Shown here: positions 1 through 5,405 of the stretch, one piece after another
Layout: the number at the start of each line of letters is the position of its first letter
How positions within the stretch are numbered: the stretch's first letter is position 1
Source: Candidatus Tayloriibacteriota bacterium
GTDB lineage: Bacteria; Patescibacteriota; Minisyncoccia; Phycocordibacterales; PALSA-1337
Assembly: GCA_026395105.1 (NCBI GenBank)
Contig: JAPLZH010000041.1
Span: 1 to 7,032, forward strand
Direction of reading: 5' to 3'
Length of the DNA stretch: 7,032 nt
The notes under the pieces: model-generated
The model's input: the letters and a program-made list of their open reading frames with translations, nothing else
Told to the model about the DNA's origin: nothing
The model's database searches: none
Program-made: the position numbers and the translations under genes

Positions 1-14
1 CTGACTAAAAATTG

Positions 15-23
15 TGCTAGAAT
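15..23 (+). promoter_or_regulatory. Extended -10 element ahead of a short structured RNA
   Basis: TG at 15-16, one base, then TAGAAT at 18-23 forms an extended -10. A matching -35 would lie off the left edge, so only half the promoter is visible. Transcription would begin near 30 and run into the hairpins and T tract that end at 106, giving an RNA of roughly 75 nt. Confidence 0.35.
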
Positions 24-29
24 AATGCA

Positions 30-106
30 TACGAAAGAGCCCTTAGGCAGTATTAAGTTGATAATGGTTTCGATAAACATATTATCCCTTATCCTAAGGG
101 TTTTTT
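30..106 (+). ncRNA. Structured element ending in an intrinsic terminator; possible small RNA or upstream gene's 3' end
   Basis: CCCTTAGG (40-47) pairs perfectly with CCTAAGGG (93-100), followed by six T (101-106), as in an intrinsic terminator. Inside is a second hairpin: GATAAT (60-65) with ATTATC (81-86), then GTTT (67-70) with AAAC (75-78) around a four-base loop. A second CCCTTA (86-91) can pair with the same TAAGGG (95-100) as a compact terminator hairpin, so two 5' strands compete for one 3' strand. There is no coding potential. It could be an independent sRNA, an attenuator remnant, or the 3' end of a gene left of the window. I recognise no known RNA family. Confidence 0.45.
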
Positions 107-131
107 CTATGTGGAGGGATTTTTAAGCGGA

Positions 132-148
132 CACTAGTGACCCTAGGG
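132..148. repeat. Two adjacent 8-bp palindromes upstream of clpP
   Basis: CACTAGTG (132-139) and CCCTAGGG (141-148) are perfect palindromes one base apart, about 20 bp upstream of the clpP -35 box. GACACTA (130-136) matches, on the other strand, the TAGTGTC half-site repeated at the XRE promoter near the right edge. It could be an operator; a 7-base match alone may be chance. Confidence 0.3.
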
Positions 149-165
149 TGCGATATTTGCATTTT

Positions 166-194
166 TTGCCAAGTTATCAAAAACCTGTTACACT
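166..194 (+). promoter_or_regulatory. clpP promoter
   Basis: TTGCCA (166-171), a 17-bp spacer and TACACT (189-194), with TG at 186-187 making an extended -10. Transcription should start near 201, leaving a leader of about 27 nt with no Shine-Dalgarno sequence. The XRE gene at the right edge has the same TG-N-TACACT -10 arrangement. Confidence 0.6.
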
Positions 195-227
195 GCCCTA
201 ATAATCTTATAAAATAACCGAAAAACC

Positions 228-815
228 ATGCTTATACCAACAGTAATCGAAAAAACAAATCTAGGTGAGCGAGTATATGACATATATTCTCGCCTTCTTA
301 AGGAAAATATAGTCTTTTTAGGTGGCCCTATCGATGATAATGTGGCTAATATTATAATCGCCCAGCTACTTTTCCTTCAGTCTGAGGATCCGAAGAAGGA
401 TGTTTCACTATACATTAACTCTCCAGGAGGCTCTATTAGCGCTGGTTTAGCCATAATCGACACCATGAATCATATAGAAAACGACATTTCTACAGTTTGT
501 GTAGGAATAGCCGCTTCTATGGGCGCCGTTATTCTATCAGCCGGTAAGAAAGGCAAACGTTTTGCCCTTCCGAATTCAGAGGTAATGATTCATCAGCCAC
601 ACGGTGGAACTGAGGGACAGGCTACGGATATAGAAATAAGCGCTAAACATATACTTAAAATGCGCGAACAGCTTAATAAAATCCTAGCAAATAATACAGG
701 TCAGCCGCTTTCCCGCATTGAAAAAGACGCTGATCGTGACTTTTTCATGTCTTCTGAGGAGGCAAAGAAATACGGAATCATCGACAAAATTCTCCCAGCG
801 AAAAAATCTGCTTAA
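228..815 (+). CDS. clpP: ATP-dependent Clp protease proteolytic subunit
   Basis: ClpP is the serine peptidase that forms the double-heptamer chamber of the Clp protease. It degrades cytosolic proteins unfolded and fed in by an AAA+ partner such as ClpX or ClpC. The 195-residue length is normal for the mature enzyme. The catalytic triad is intact: Ser97 in GIAASMGA, His122 in MIHQP and Asp171 in the DADRDFF stretch. The oxyanion-region glycines (NSPGGS, residues 64-69) and the handle-helix residues are also present. The ATG at 228 fits the family start, and no propeptide is obvious. There is no Shine-Dalgarno sequence, only an A-rich stretch before the start. No clp ATPase gene is adjacent in the window; rny follows after 231 bp under its own promoter, so this is probably a single-gene unit. 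The assignment is secure. Confidence 0.97.
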   Translation: MLIPTVIEKTNLGERVYDIYSRLLKENIVFLGGPIDDNVANIIIAQLLFLQSEDPKKDVSLYINSPGGSISAGLAIIDTMNHIENDISTVCVGIAASMGAVILSAGKKGKRFALPNSEVMIHQPHGGTEGQATDIEISAKHILKMREQLNKILANNTGQPLSRIEKDADRDFFMSSEEAKKYGIIDKILPAKKSA

Positions 816-823
816 TGTCAAGC

Positions 824-852
824 TGGACATAAAACTAGCAGTGTTATATACT
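824..852 (+). promoter_or_regulatory. rny promoter with a long leader
   Basis: TGGACA (824-829), 17 bp, TATACT (847-852): each box matches consensus at five of six positions. The -35 lies 9 bp past the clpP stop, within a small hairpin (ATGTC 815-819 with GACAT 826-830). Transcription would start near 859, leaving about 187 nt before the rny ATG. A weaker TTGACC (887-892) lies downstream but has no well-spaced -10. Confidence 0.6.
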
Positions 853-859
853 AAAAAAG

Positions 860-1046
860 TTATTAATTTTAATTTTTAATTCGTTTTTGACCCTTTTAGC
901 GTATTTTCTGCCTATCCTATACGAAAGATACAGTGAGAGTCAGTACCTGTGCCAAAAAAACCATATTTATATGTTTATAAACGCACACGTTTGGCATTAA
1001 CAGATAAAACCGTCCGCCAAAGGACAAAAGCGAATTATATTCGCGT
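860..1046 (+). promoter_or_regulatory. Structured 5' leader of rny, candidate cis-regulatory RNA
   Basis: TGCCAAA (950-956) pairs with TTTGGCA (990-996), enclosing palindromes CATATTTATATG (962-973) and GTTTATAAAC (973-982). TTTGGC (990-995) can instead pair with GCCAAA (1016-1021). That GCCAAA is the loop of a hairpin with stem GTCC (1012-1015) and GGAC (1022-1025), which also masks the SD-like AAAGGA (1019-1024). A further hairpin, GCGAAT (1030-1035) with ATTCGC (1039-1044), sits two bases before the ATG. If it folds, the gap from AGGA to the ATG falls from 22 nt to 7 nt. I recognise no named riboswitch class. Confidence 0.45.
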
Positions 1047-2576
1047 ATGTCATTAACAAAAATATTAGCGCTCGCAGGCGCAGCCGCTGTCGCCGGAATA
1101 GCGATCGGTTACTACCTACGCCTAATCATCTCCCTCGGAAAAAAGGGCTCAATGGAGCTCGAAATTAAGGAAATGCTCCTTAAGTCAAAGGAAGATGCAA
1201 AGCGTATAACAGATGAAGCAGAAAAGAAAAGTGAAGCTCTTTTAGAGAAAGCTCATAAAGAGGCAAAGGAAAAAGAAGATAAAAGCCAGCAAACAGAGAC
1301 TCGTCTGATTAAAAAGGAAGACCTTTTAGACAAACGTCAGGTGGATATAGATAAAGAAGTGGAGGCCCTTAAATTAAAAATCACCGAAATCAGAGAAATA
1401 AAGGAAAAGGTGGATAAAATGGAGGCCACAAAGAAGGAGGAGATGGAGAAGATTGCAAAAATGACCTCAGATGAAGCTAAAGCAGTCTTAATAGAACAGA
1501 TCGAAAAGAATTCTGAGGAGGATTTAATGTCCAGAATTCATAAATTAGAAGTGGCAGGAGAAGACGCCCTCGAAAAGAAGGCTCAGGATATACTCGCCAC
1601 AGCTATTCAGAGACTTTCGAGCTCCGTAGCATCAGACATTCTATCTACGAACGTAGAAATTCCAAGTGATGAAATAAAGGGTAAGATAATCGGCAAAGAA
1701 GGCCGAAATATAAAGGCTTTCGAGCGCATGACTGGTGTTGAGCTAATAGTAGACGACACGCCGGGCGCTATTACCATCTCTTCTTTTGACCCTATTCGCC
1801 GTCAGGTGGCTAAAATAGCCTTAGAAGAACTCATTCGTGATGGCAGAATTCAGCCGGCGAAGATAGAAAAGGTGGTTAGTGATGCGAAGGAACAGATAAA
1901 TAAAATCATAAAAGATAAAGGTGAGCAGGCTGCATATGAGTGCGGAGTGCTTAATTTAGACCCTAGAATTCTTCTTATCCTCGGTAGACTTTACTTCAGA
2001 ACGAGTTATGGTCAGCATGTTTTACAGCATTCTATAGAAATGTCACACATAGCCGGAATGATAGCGGAAGAAATCGGCGCAAATGTTCAGGTAGCGAAAG
2101 CGGGTGCACTTTTACACGACATCGGAAAAGCTTTAGACCATGAAGTCGTCGGAACCCATGTAGAAATCGGCAGACGCATTTTGCAAAAATTCGGCGCTCC
2201 GGAAGCTATCATAAAAGCAATGCAGTCTCATCATGAAGAATATCCTTATGAAACAGTAGAATCACGTATAGTACAGACAGCAGATGCTATTTCAGGTTCT
2301 CGCCCAGGTGCTCGCCGTGACGGTATAGAAAATTATCTAAAGCGCTTAGCAGACCTAGAAGCTATAGCAAATGGATTCAAAGGCATAGAAAAGTCATATG
2401 CCCTTCAGGCAGGCCGTGAAATAAGGGTTTTCGTTCGCCCAGAAGAAGTTACAGATGTAGAGGCACATAATCTAGCTCGTGAAATCGCCCTAAAGATAGA
2501 ACAGGATCTAAAATATCCGGGAGAAATCAAAGTTATAGTCATCCGCGAGAATAGAGTGATAGAGTTTGCTAGATAG
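1047..2576 (+). CDS. rny: Ribonuclease Y
   Basis: RNase Y is a membrane-anchored endoribonuclease that starts mRNA decay. The 509 residues show the whole family architecture. A single N-terminal transmembrane helix spans about residues 5-27. A long charged Lys/Glu coiled coil follows at about 36-170. A KH RNA-binding domain (about 204-264) carries the GxxG loop in IIGKEGR (214-220). The metal-dependent HD domain (about 320-415) has His328, the His357-Asp358 pair in LLHDIGK, and Asp413 in TADA. The conserved SGSRPGARRD stretch follows at 416-425, then the C-terminal domain. Length is close to the usual 510-520. The ATG at 1047 places the membrane helix at the extreme N terminus, as expected. 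It lies downstream of clpP but appears to have its own promoter and a long folded leader, which suggests post-transcriptional control. Confidence 0.97.
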   Translation: MSLTKILALAGAAAVAGIAIGYYLRLIISLGKKGSMELEIKEMLLKSKEDAKRITDEAEKKSEALLEKAHKEAKEKEDKSQQTETRLIKKEDLLDKRQVDIDKEVEALKLKITEIREIKEKVDKMEATKKEEMEKIAKMTSDEAKAVLIEQIEKNSEEDLMSRIHKLEVAGEDALEKKAQDILATAIQRLSSSVASDILSTNVEIPSDEIKGKIIGKEGRNIKAFERMTGVELIVDDTPGAITISSFDPIRRQVAKIALEELIRDGRIQPAKIEKVVSDAKEQINKIIKDKGEQAAYECGVLNLDPRILLILGRLYFRTSYGQHVLQHSIEMSHIAGMIAEEIGANVQVAKAGALLHDIGKALDHEVVGTHVEIGRRILQKFGAPEAIIKAMQSHHEEYPYETVESRIVQTADAISGSRPGARRDGIENYLKRLADLEAIANGFKGIEKSYALQAGREIRVFVRPEEVTDVEAHNLAREIALKIEQDLKYPGEIKVIVIRENRVIEFAR

Positions 2577-2615
2577 TCAAGCTTGTGCTTTAAAAAATAA
2601 GAAAAATTAAGCCAC

Positions 2616-2643
2616 TTGCTCAAAAAACGGCTTGATATATAAT
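2616..2643 (+). promoter_or_regulatory. HU gene promoter
   Basis: TTGCTC (2616-2621), 16 bp, then a perfect TATAAT (2638-2643). Transcription should start near 2650, about 42 nt before the ATG. A second TATACT (2686-2691) touches the ATG and is too close to serve. The 115-bp gap after rny has no good terminator, only a CAAGCTTG palindrome (2579-2586). Confidence 0.55.
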
Positions 2644-2691
2644 TATATACAGTTAAAGCAAAATTATTAATTATTAGTGTAATTTTATACT

Positions 2692-2964
2692 ATGAATAAA
2701 GCAGCAATAGTTGATGCAGTTCACCAGGTTCTAGGTACTACAAAAGTACAGGCTGAACAGGTAGTTGAGACTGTTTTCAATAGCATCGTTAATGCTATGA
2801 AGAAGGGAGAAGAAGTTTCTATAGCAGGATTCGGTATCTACTCTGTAAAGGCTCGTGCAGCTCGTGAGGCTAGAAATCCTCGCACAGGAGAGTCAGTTAA
2901 GGTTCCTGCGATGAATGTTCCAAAGTTCCGTGCAGCAAAGGCTCTAAAGGATGCAGTAAAGTAA
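2692..2964 (+). CDS. HU family nucleoid-associated DNA-binding protein
   Basis: HU is a small dimeric protein that bends and wraps DNA in the nucleoid and assists replication, repair and transcription. The 90-residue length is typical. The N-terminal helices (MNKAAIVDAV onward) form the dimer core. The family signature runs from GFGIYSV (about 46-52) into the beta-arm, which carries the RNPRTG tip with Pro63, the residue that intercalates between base pairs. The basic C-terminal helix (FRAAKALKDAVK) is intact. It could be a homodimeric HU or a single-gene IHF-like protein; nothing here separates them, but in a reduced genome a homodimer is most likely. The ATG at 2692 is the family start and has no Shine-Dalgarno sequence. 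It has its own promoter and a strong terminator, so it is monocistronic. Confidence 0.95.
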   Translation: MNKAAIVDAVHQVLGTTKVQAEQVVETVFNSIVNAMKKGEEVSIAGFGIYSVKARAAREARNPRTGESVKVPAMNVPKFRAAKALKDAVK

Positions 2965-3011
2965 ATCTAGCTCCTTTAAAGATTTTAGGAAATTAGTATT
3001 TAAAAATACTC

Positions 3012-3041
3012 GCAAAAAACCGCCCTCCGGCGGTTTTTTGC
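3012..3041 (+). terminator. Strong intrinsic terminator after the HU gene
   Basis: A perfect 13-bp stem (3012-3024 with 3029-3041) closes on a CTCC loop. A CCGCC/GGCGG core is flanked by six A on the left and six T on the right, so it could work in both directions. It insulates HU from the kinase-like gene starting about 30 bp later. Confidence 0.9.
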
Positions 3042-3072
3042 TAATCATATAATAAATGTGTATTATTTAGGT

Positions 3073-3882
3073 ATGAGCGAAGAATTATTGATCGGGCATT
3101 TTAATGCCCACGAACACGAGCATAATATACATCCTGAATTATTACCTGAAAAGGTAGATGAGGCCGTGAGGAGTTTGATAAAAAATCTCCTAGAAACTCA
3201 GAGAAATAAAATAGGTTATGGCCTTTCTGCCGAAGTGCATTATCCAGTAGAAAATCCAGGACTTTGTTTTAAAATTATTAGCTTTAGAGAGGCTAGTGGA
3301 AGACATATTCCCCCACCGAGGGTACCTATAACTACAGAGAAAAGTCCGAGTGATAGCCGTGACGGATATTTAGAGCCTGATAAAGAGGGAGAATTCTTAG
3401 ATGAATTATGTGATGAAAGAGATTTGGTTATAGTTCCAGAGCCTTGTTGCTGGGCAAAGTATGAAGCAGAATTCGAAGGTGATACATATTTTTCCAAAGA
3501 GTCATTAATGATCTTAGCTATGGAAAGACTGAATGCGGTGTCTATTAAAGAAGTACTGGAGGGTGATAAAGAACTACCAGAAAGTTTTGATATAAATAAA
3601 TTCTTTTTAGCTTTAAGAACTTATTTGTATAAGATAATGCATAATAAGGGCATACATCATAGAGACCTACATGAAGGAAATATTATGATAGATATAGAAT
3701 CTGGAAAGCCGTGTATAATAGATTTTGGTAAATCTTCTTATGGTTCTAGCGAGGACGTCTATACATTTGAATTTAATGATAGGGGTCATGTAAAACAGGG
3801 CGAATTCACACACGACGAAGATTTTGTAGATGAGATAGAGCAAAAGATTATTAGATTTTTAGCAGACAGCAGAAAAAACTAA
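3073..3882 (+). CDS. Small protein-kinase-like (PKL fold) protein
   Basis: This looks like an ATP-dependent phosphotransferase of the protein-kinase-like superfamily; the substrate is unknown. Numbering from the ATG at 3073 (269 residues), a nucleotide-binding loop GYGLSAEV lies at 48-55, and Lys67 in CFKII fits the beta-3 lysine. GEFLDEL (106-112) could supply the alpha-C glutamate, and the hinge may lie near MILAMERL (146-153). The catalytic loop HRDLHEGN (196-203) and the metal-binding IDFGKS (Asp217) are clear. Only about 50 residues follow DFG, with no APE motif, so the C lobe is very short, more like aminoglycoside, lipopolysaccharide or RIO-type kinases than classical Ser/Thr kinases. 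A GTG at 3058 would add five residues. I prefer the ATG because TATAAT at 3048-3053 would start transcription near 3060; that -10 lacks a clear -35. The N terminus is His-rich. Confidence 0.75.
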   Translation: MSEELLIGHFNAHEHEHNIHPELLPEKVDEAVRSLIKNLLETQRNKIGYGLSAEVHYPVENPGLCFKIISFREASGRHIPPPRVPITTEKSPSDSRDGYLEPDKEGEFLDELCDERDLVIVPEPCCWAKYEAEFEGDTYFSKESLMILAMERLNAVSIKEVLEGDKELPESFDINKFFLALRTYLYKIMHNKGIHHRDLHEGNIMIDIESGKPCIIDFGKSSYGSSEDVYTFEFNDRGHVKQGEFTHDEDFVDEIEQKIIRFLADSRKN

Positions 3883-3918
3883 AAAATTACGCAAACCAGC
3901 CCCAAATACTCACTACCA

Positions 3919-3947
3919 TTGACATTATTTACTAAATATACTATTCT
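3919..3947 (+). promoter_or_regulatory. Consensus promoter of the 71-residue orphan gene
   Basis: A perfect TTGACA (3919-3924), an ideal 17-bp spacer and TATTCT (3942-3947). Transcription would start near 3954, only about six bases before the ATG, so the mRNA would be nearly leaderless. This is the only perfect -35 box I found in the window. Confidence 0.65.
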
Positions 3948-3959
3948 AAAAAAGAACTT

Positions 3960-4175
3960 ATGAAGCCCTTTAAACGAACTGACAGAAACCTTCGCGCGGC
4001 CGCCCTCGAGTTAATTACTTCGGGCGGAGATGCAATCCATGTTCAAGGAAAAGTGACAAACACTTTCTTGGTCAAAGTTGGAACAGCTGCTGAAGCGAAA
4101 AAGACACAGGCTGGAGCAACCCCAATCATGAATTTCGAAGAATCTGGTATTAAATTTGTCGTTTTCCTCAGTTAA
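3960..4175 (+). CDS. Orphan 71-residue protein
   Basis: I do not recognise this protein. The start (MKPFKRTDRNLR) is basic. Two strand-like stretches, IHVQGKVTNTFLVKVG (about 26-41) and GIKFVVFLS at the C terminus, alternate hydrophobic and polar residues. There is an Ala/Thr/Lys-rich linker between them. It has no cysteines, signal peptide or membrane segment, so a small cytosolic beta-rich domain is plausible but is only an inference. Evidence that it is a real gene is contextual: a consensus promoter ends 12 bp before the ATG, and an intrinsic terminator begins inside the stop codon. This compact unit would produce an abundant short transcript. Base composition looks somewhat richer in G+C than the kinase gene beside it. 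Confidence 0.65.
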   Translation: MKPFKRTDRNLRAAALELITSGGDAIHVQGKVTNTFLVKVGTAAEAKKTQAGATPIMNFEESGIKFVVFLS

Positions 4176-4215
4176 CATCTACAGATGCCAAAGTCGGTGG
4201 CTGTAGATGTTTTTT
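4174..4215 (+). terminator. Intrinsic terminator overlapping the orphan gene's stop codon
   Basis: An 11-bp perfect stem, AACATCTACAG (4174-4184) with CTGTAGATGTT (4201-4211), encloses a 16-base loop and runs into six T (4210-4215). The first two stem bases belong to the TAA stop. It also shields the convergent tRNA-Gly gene from read-through. Confidence 0.88.
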
Positions 4216-4258
4216 ATTTGCAAAAAACTTTATATTTTAATATTAAAACCTTAATCTG

Positions 4259-4329
4259 TGCGAGATAGGAGAATCGAACTCCTAACTAGAGTTTGGAAAA
4301 CTCTCATTTTACCATTAAACTAATCTCGC
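4259..4329 (-). tRNA. tRNA-Gly (UCC anticodon)
   Basis: A 71-nt cloverleaf without encoded CCA. The acceptor stem GCGAGAT pairs with ATCTCGC over all seven pairs. The anticodon stem AGAGT/ACTCT holds the loop TTTCCAA, giving anticodon UCC, which reads GGA and, by wobble, GGG. The T arm is AGGAG-TTCGATT-CTCCT. The discriminator base is A, whereas well-studied bacterial glycine tRNAs carry U73. The 3' end continues as CAG, so CCA must be added enzymatically. Downstream on its strand are an AT palindrome (4235-4248) and a T run, which may act as a weak terminator. Confidence 0.95.
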
Positions 4330-4366
4330 ATTTAACACGGTCAGTGCACATCATTTCACGAGAAAT

Positions 4367-4375
4367 ACTATAGCA
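4367..4375 (-). promoter_or_regulatory. Extended -10 for tRNA-Gly(UCC)
   Basis: On the minus strand TG-C-TATAGT forms an extended -10, with TATAGT at 4372-4367. No convincing -35 is seen at 17 bp. Transcription would start about 30 nt before the tRNA. The 116-bp gap to the RNHCP gene is otherwise empty, and I see no clear terminator for that gene. Confidence 0.4.
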
Positions 4376-4445
4376 GATTCTCTTAAATCTAGCTAGGCCC
4401 GCGCTTTTTTGCAAAACACTCACACGTCCATGGGCCATGCCGTAA

Positions 4446-4754
4446 TTACAGGCTTTTTCTCTGAATTTCCGCAGCCACACCAAAATCATCTTCTTTGACT
4501 AACCTCTTTCTTCTGTGGATTTTACATTTCTCACAGACCTGTTCGACTATATAATCCTTACCTTCTTTCACCACCTTAATAGGCTTCATAAGCCCGCCAC
4601 ACTGTTCCGCCCTGTCTCCTGGGTTCATATCTACATGTTTACTCCATAAACACTTAGGGCAATGATTAGTATAGCCATTCCCTTTTACTTCGGCCTTACA
4701 GTGCTCACATATAAAGTCTTCTACTTTTCTCGTAAACTTTTTACTGCCAATCAC
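4446..4754 (-). CDS. RNHCP domain zinc-binding protein
   Basis: A 102-residue protein of the RNHCP family, named for its conserved Arg-Asn-His-Cys-Pro motif; here the motif reads YTNHCPKC (28-35). Paired cysteines C16/C19 and C32/C35, then C52 and the pair C74/C77, suggest a zinc-ribbon or double zinc-knuckle fold. Family landmarks KFTRKVEDF (6-14), LWSKHVD (36-42), NPGDR (44-48) and CGGLMKP (52-58) are all present, so it is full length. The molecular function of the family is not established to my knowledge; RNA or DNA binding would be a guess. The only in-frame start is a GTG at 4754, with a stop just upstream and the next Met at residue 43. It begins 15 bp after the membrane-protein gene, almost certainly in the same operon. 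Confidence 0.88.
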   Translation of the reverse strand: MIGSKKFTRKVEDFICEHCKAEVKGNGYTNHCPKCLWSKHVDMNPGDRAEQCGGLMKPIKVVKEGKDYIVEQVCEKCKIHRRKRLVKEDDFGVAAEIQRKSL

Positions 4755-4769
4755 GGTATTATTTTAAAA

Positions 4770-5204
4770 TTATTTCTTTGCTCTTAAATTATCTATATCT
4801 TCATGCATTTTATGAAGTTCTTCTATCATCTTCTTCACAGTGGCACTCATTTGATCCATTTTATCACCCTCCTGTCTAACTTCTGTGGCTGTTCTCTCAG
4901 TTAATTTCTTTTCTTTCTTTAATCCGGTTATAAGAATAGTATCTCCGATAAAGAATGATACAAAGAGTCCACTTACAAGTAAGCCCAAAACAGAAAGAAC
5001 CATATTTATAGGTTCATAGAAAAAATAAGAAAGGAAACTTCCACCCACTTCATGCTCTAATATATCAGCAGTATGCCAAACACCACGCCAAAATAATACG
5101 ACTAAGACTCCACCGATTATGGCATAAACAATAGGAGATTTACTTAAAAAAGCACGAGTATGGTCTTCTAGCTTATCGAAAAAATCCATTATTTTTCTAT
5201 ACAT
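4770..5204 (-). CDS. Small membrane protein with two helices and a C-terminal coiled coil
   Basis: I do not recognise the family. The 144 residues begin with a short amphipathic segment (about 1-22). A hydrophobic helix follows at about 24-39 (PIVYAIIGGVLVVLF). A loop containing HTADILEHEVGG is next, then a second, longer hydrophobic stretch at about 66-94. The remaining 50 residues (97-144) are strongly charged and heptad-like, with Met/Leu/Ile at core positions (KMDQMSATVKKMIEEL), as in a cytoplasmic coiled coil. By the positive-inside rule both termini are probably cytoplasmic. The ATG at 5204 lies 19 bp after the tRNA-Pro gene with no promoter between, so it is probably expressed by read-through from the tRNA. 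A later Met at residue 6 is an alternative start. The RNHCP gene follows closely and may be functionally linked. Confidence 0.7.
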   Translation of the reverse strand: MYRKIMDFFDKLEDHTRAFLSKSPIVYAIIGGVLVVLFWRGVWHTADILEHEVGGSFLSYFFYEPINMVLSVLGLLVSGLFVSFFIGDTILITGLKKEKKLTERTATEVRQEGDKMDQMSATVKKMIEELHKMHEDIDNLRAKK

Positions 5205-5223
5205 TTTTTGATTTTATCTTATC

Positions 5224-5299
5224 TGGTCGGAGCGCAGGGATTCGAACCCTGAGTCACATGATCCCAAGTCATGTATGTTAGCCGTTACACCACGCTCCG
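5224..5299 (-). tRNA. tRNA-Pro (UGG anticodon), CCA encoded
   Basis: A 76-nt cloverleaf including an encoded CCA (5226-5224). The acceptor CGGAGCG pairs with CGCTCCG. It has the C1-G72 pair and A73 expected for bacterial proline tRNA. The anticodon stem CATGA/TCATG holds the loop CTTGGGA, giving anticodon UGG, which can read most or all CCN codons. The T arm is CAGGG-TTCGAAT-CCCTG. It is the only one of the three tRNAs here with CCA in the DNA. A possible -10, TATGAT (5330-5325), lies 25 bp upstream with a poor -35. Confidence 0.96.
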
Positions 5300-5405
5300 G
5301 AATATCCGAAATCGGGATAATCGTATCATATATGACTTGGAAAAGCCAGAAAAGATGTGCCTAAAAGATGAATTTTTTCCTAATTATTTTTCGGATTTTA
5401 GTGAC

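Noticed and set aside
2405..2623. A 72-codon minus-strand frame, and a similar one at 3240-3497
   Set aside because: Both lie antisense within well-supported genes (rny and the kinase-like gene) and show no protein-family features.
2579..2632. Terminator after rny from CAAGCTTG or AAGCC/GGCTT pairing
   Set aside because: Stems are short and no T tract follows either one, so termination there cannot be supported.
3058..3072. GTG start for the kinase-like gene
   Set aside because: The added residues MYYLG contribute no motif, and TATAAT at 3048-3053 would place the transcript start at or after the GTG. It remains possible if transcription starts further upstream.
3997..4011. NotI (GCGGCCGC) and XhoI (CTCGAG) sites back to back, encoding AAALE as in expression-vector tags
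   Set aside because: It differs from the usual vector linker by one base, is in frame within a longer ORF with a natural promoter and terminator, and no tag or vector sequence follows. Probably coincidence, though worth knowing if contamination is suspected.
4304..4489. A 61-codon minus-strand frame
   Set aside because: It overlaps the RNHCP gene in another frame and ends inside tRNA-Gly(UCC); it has no start signals or recognisable content.
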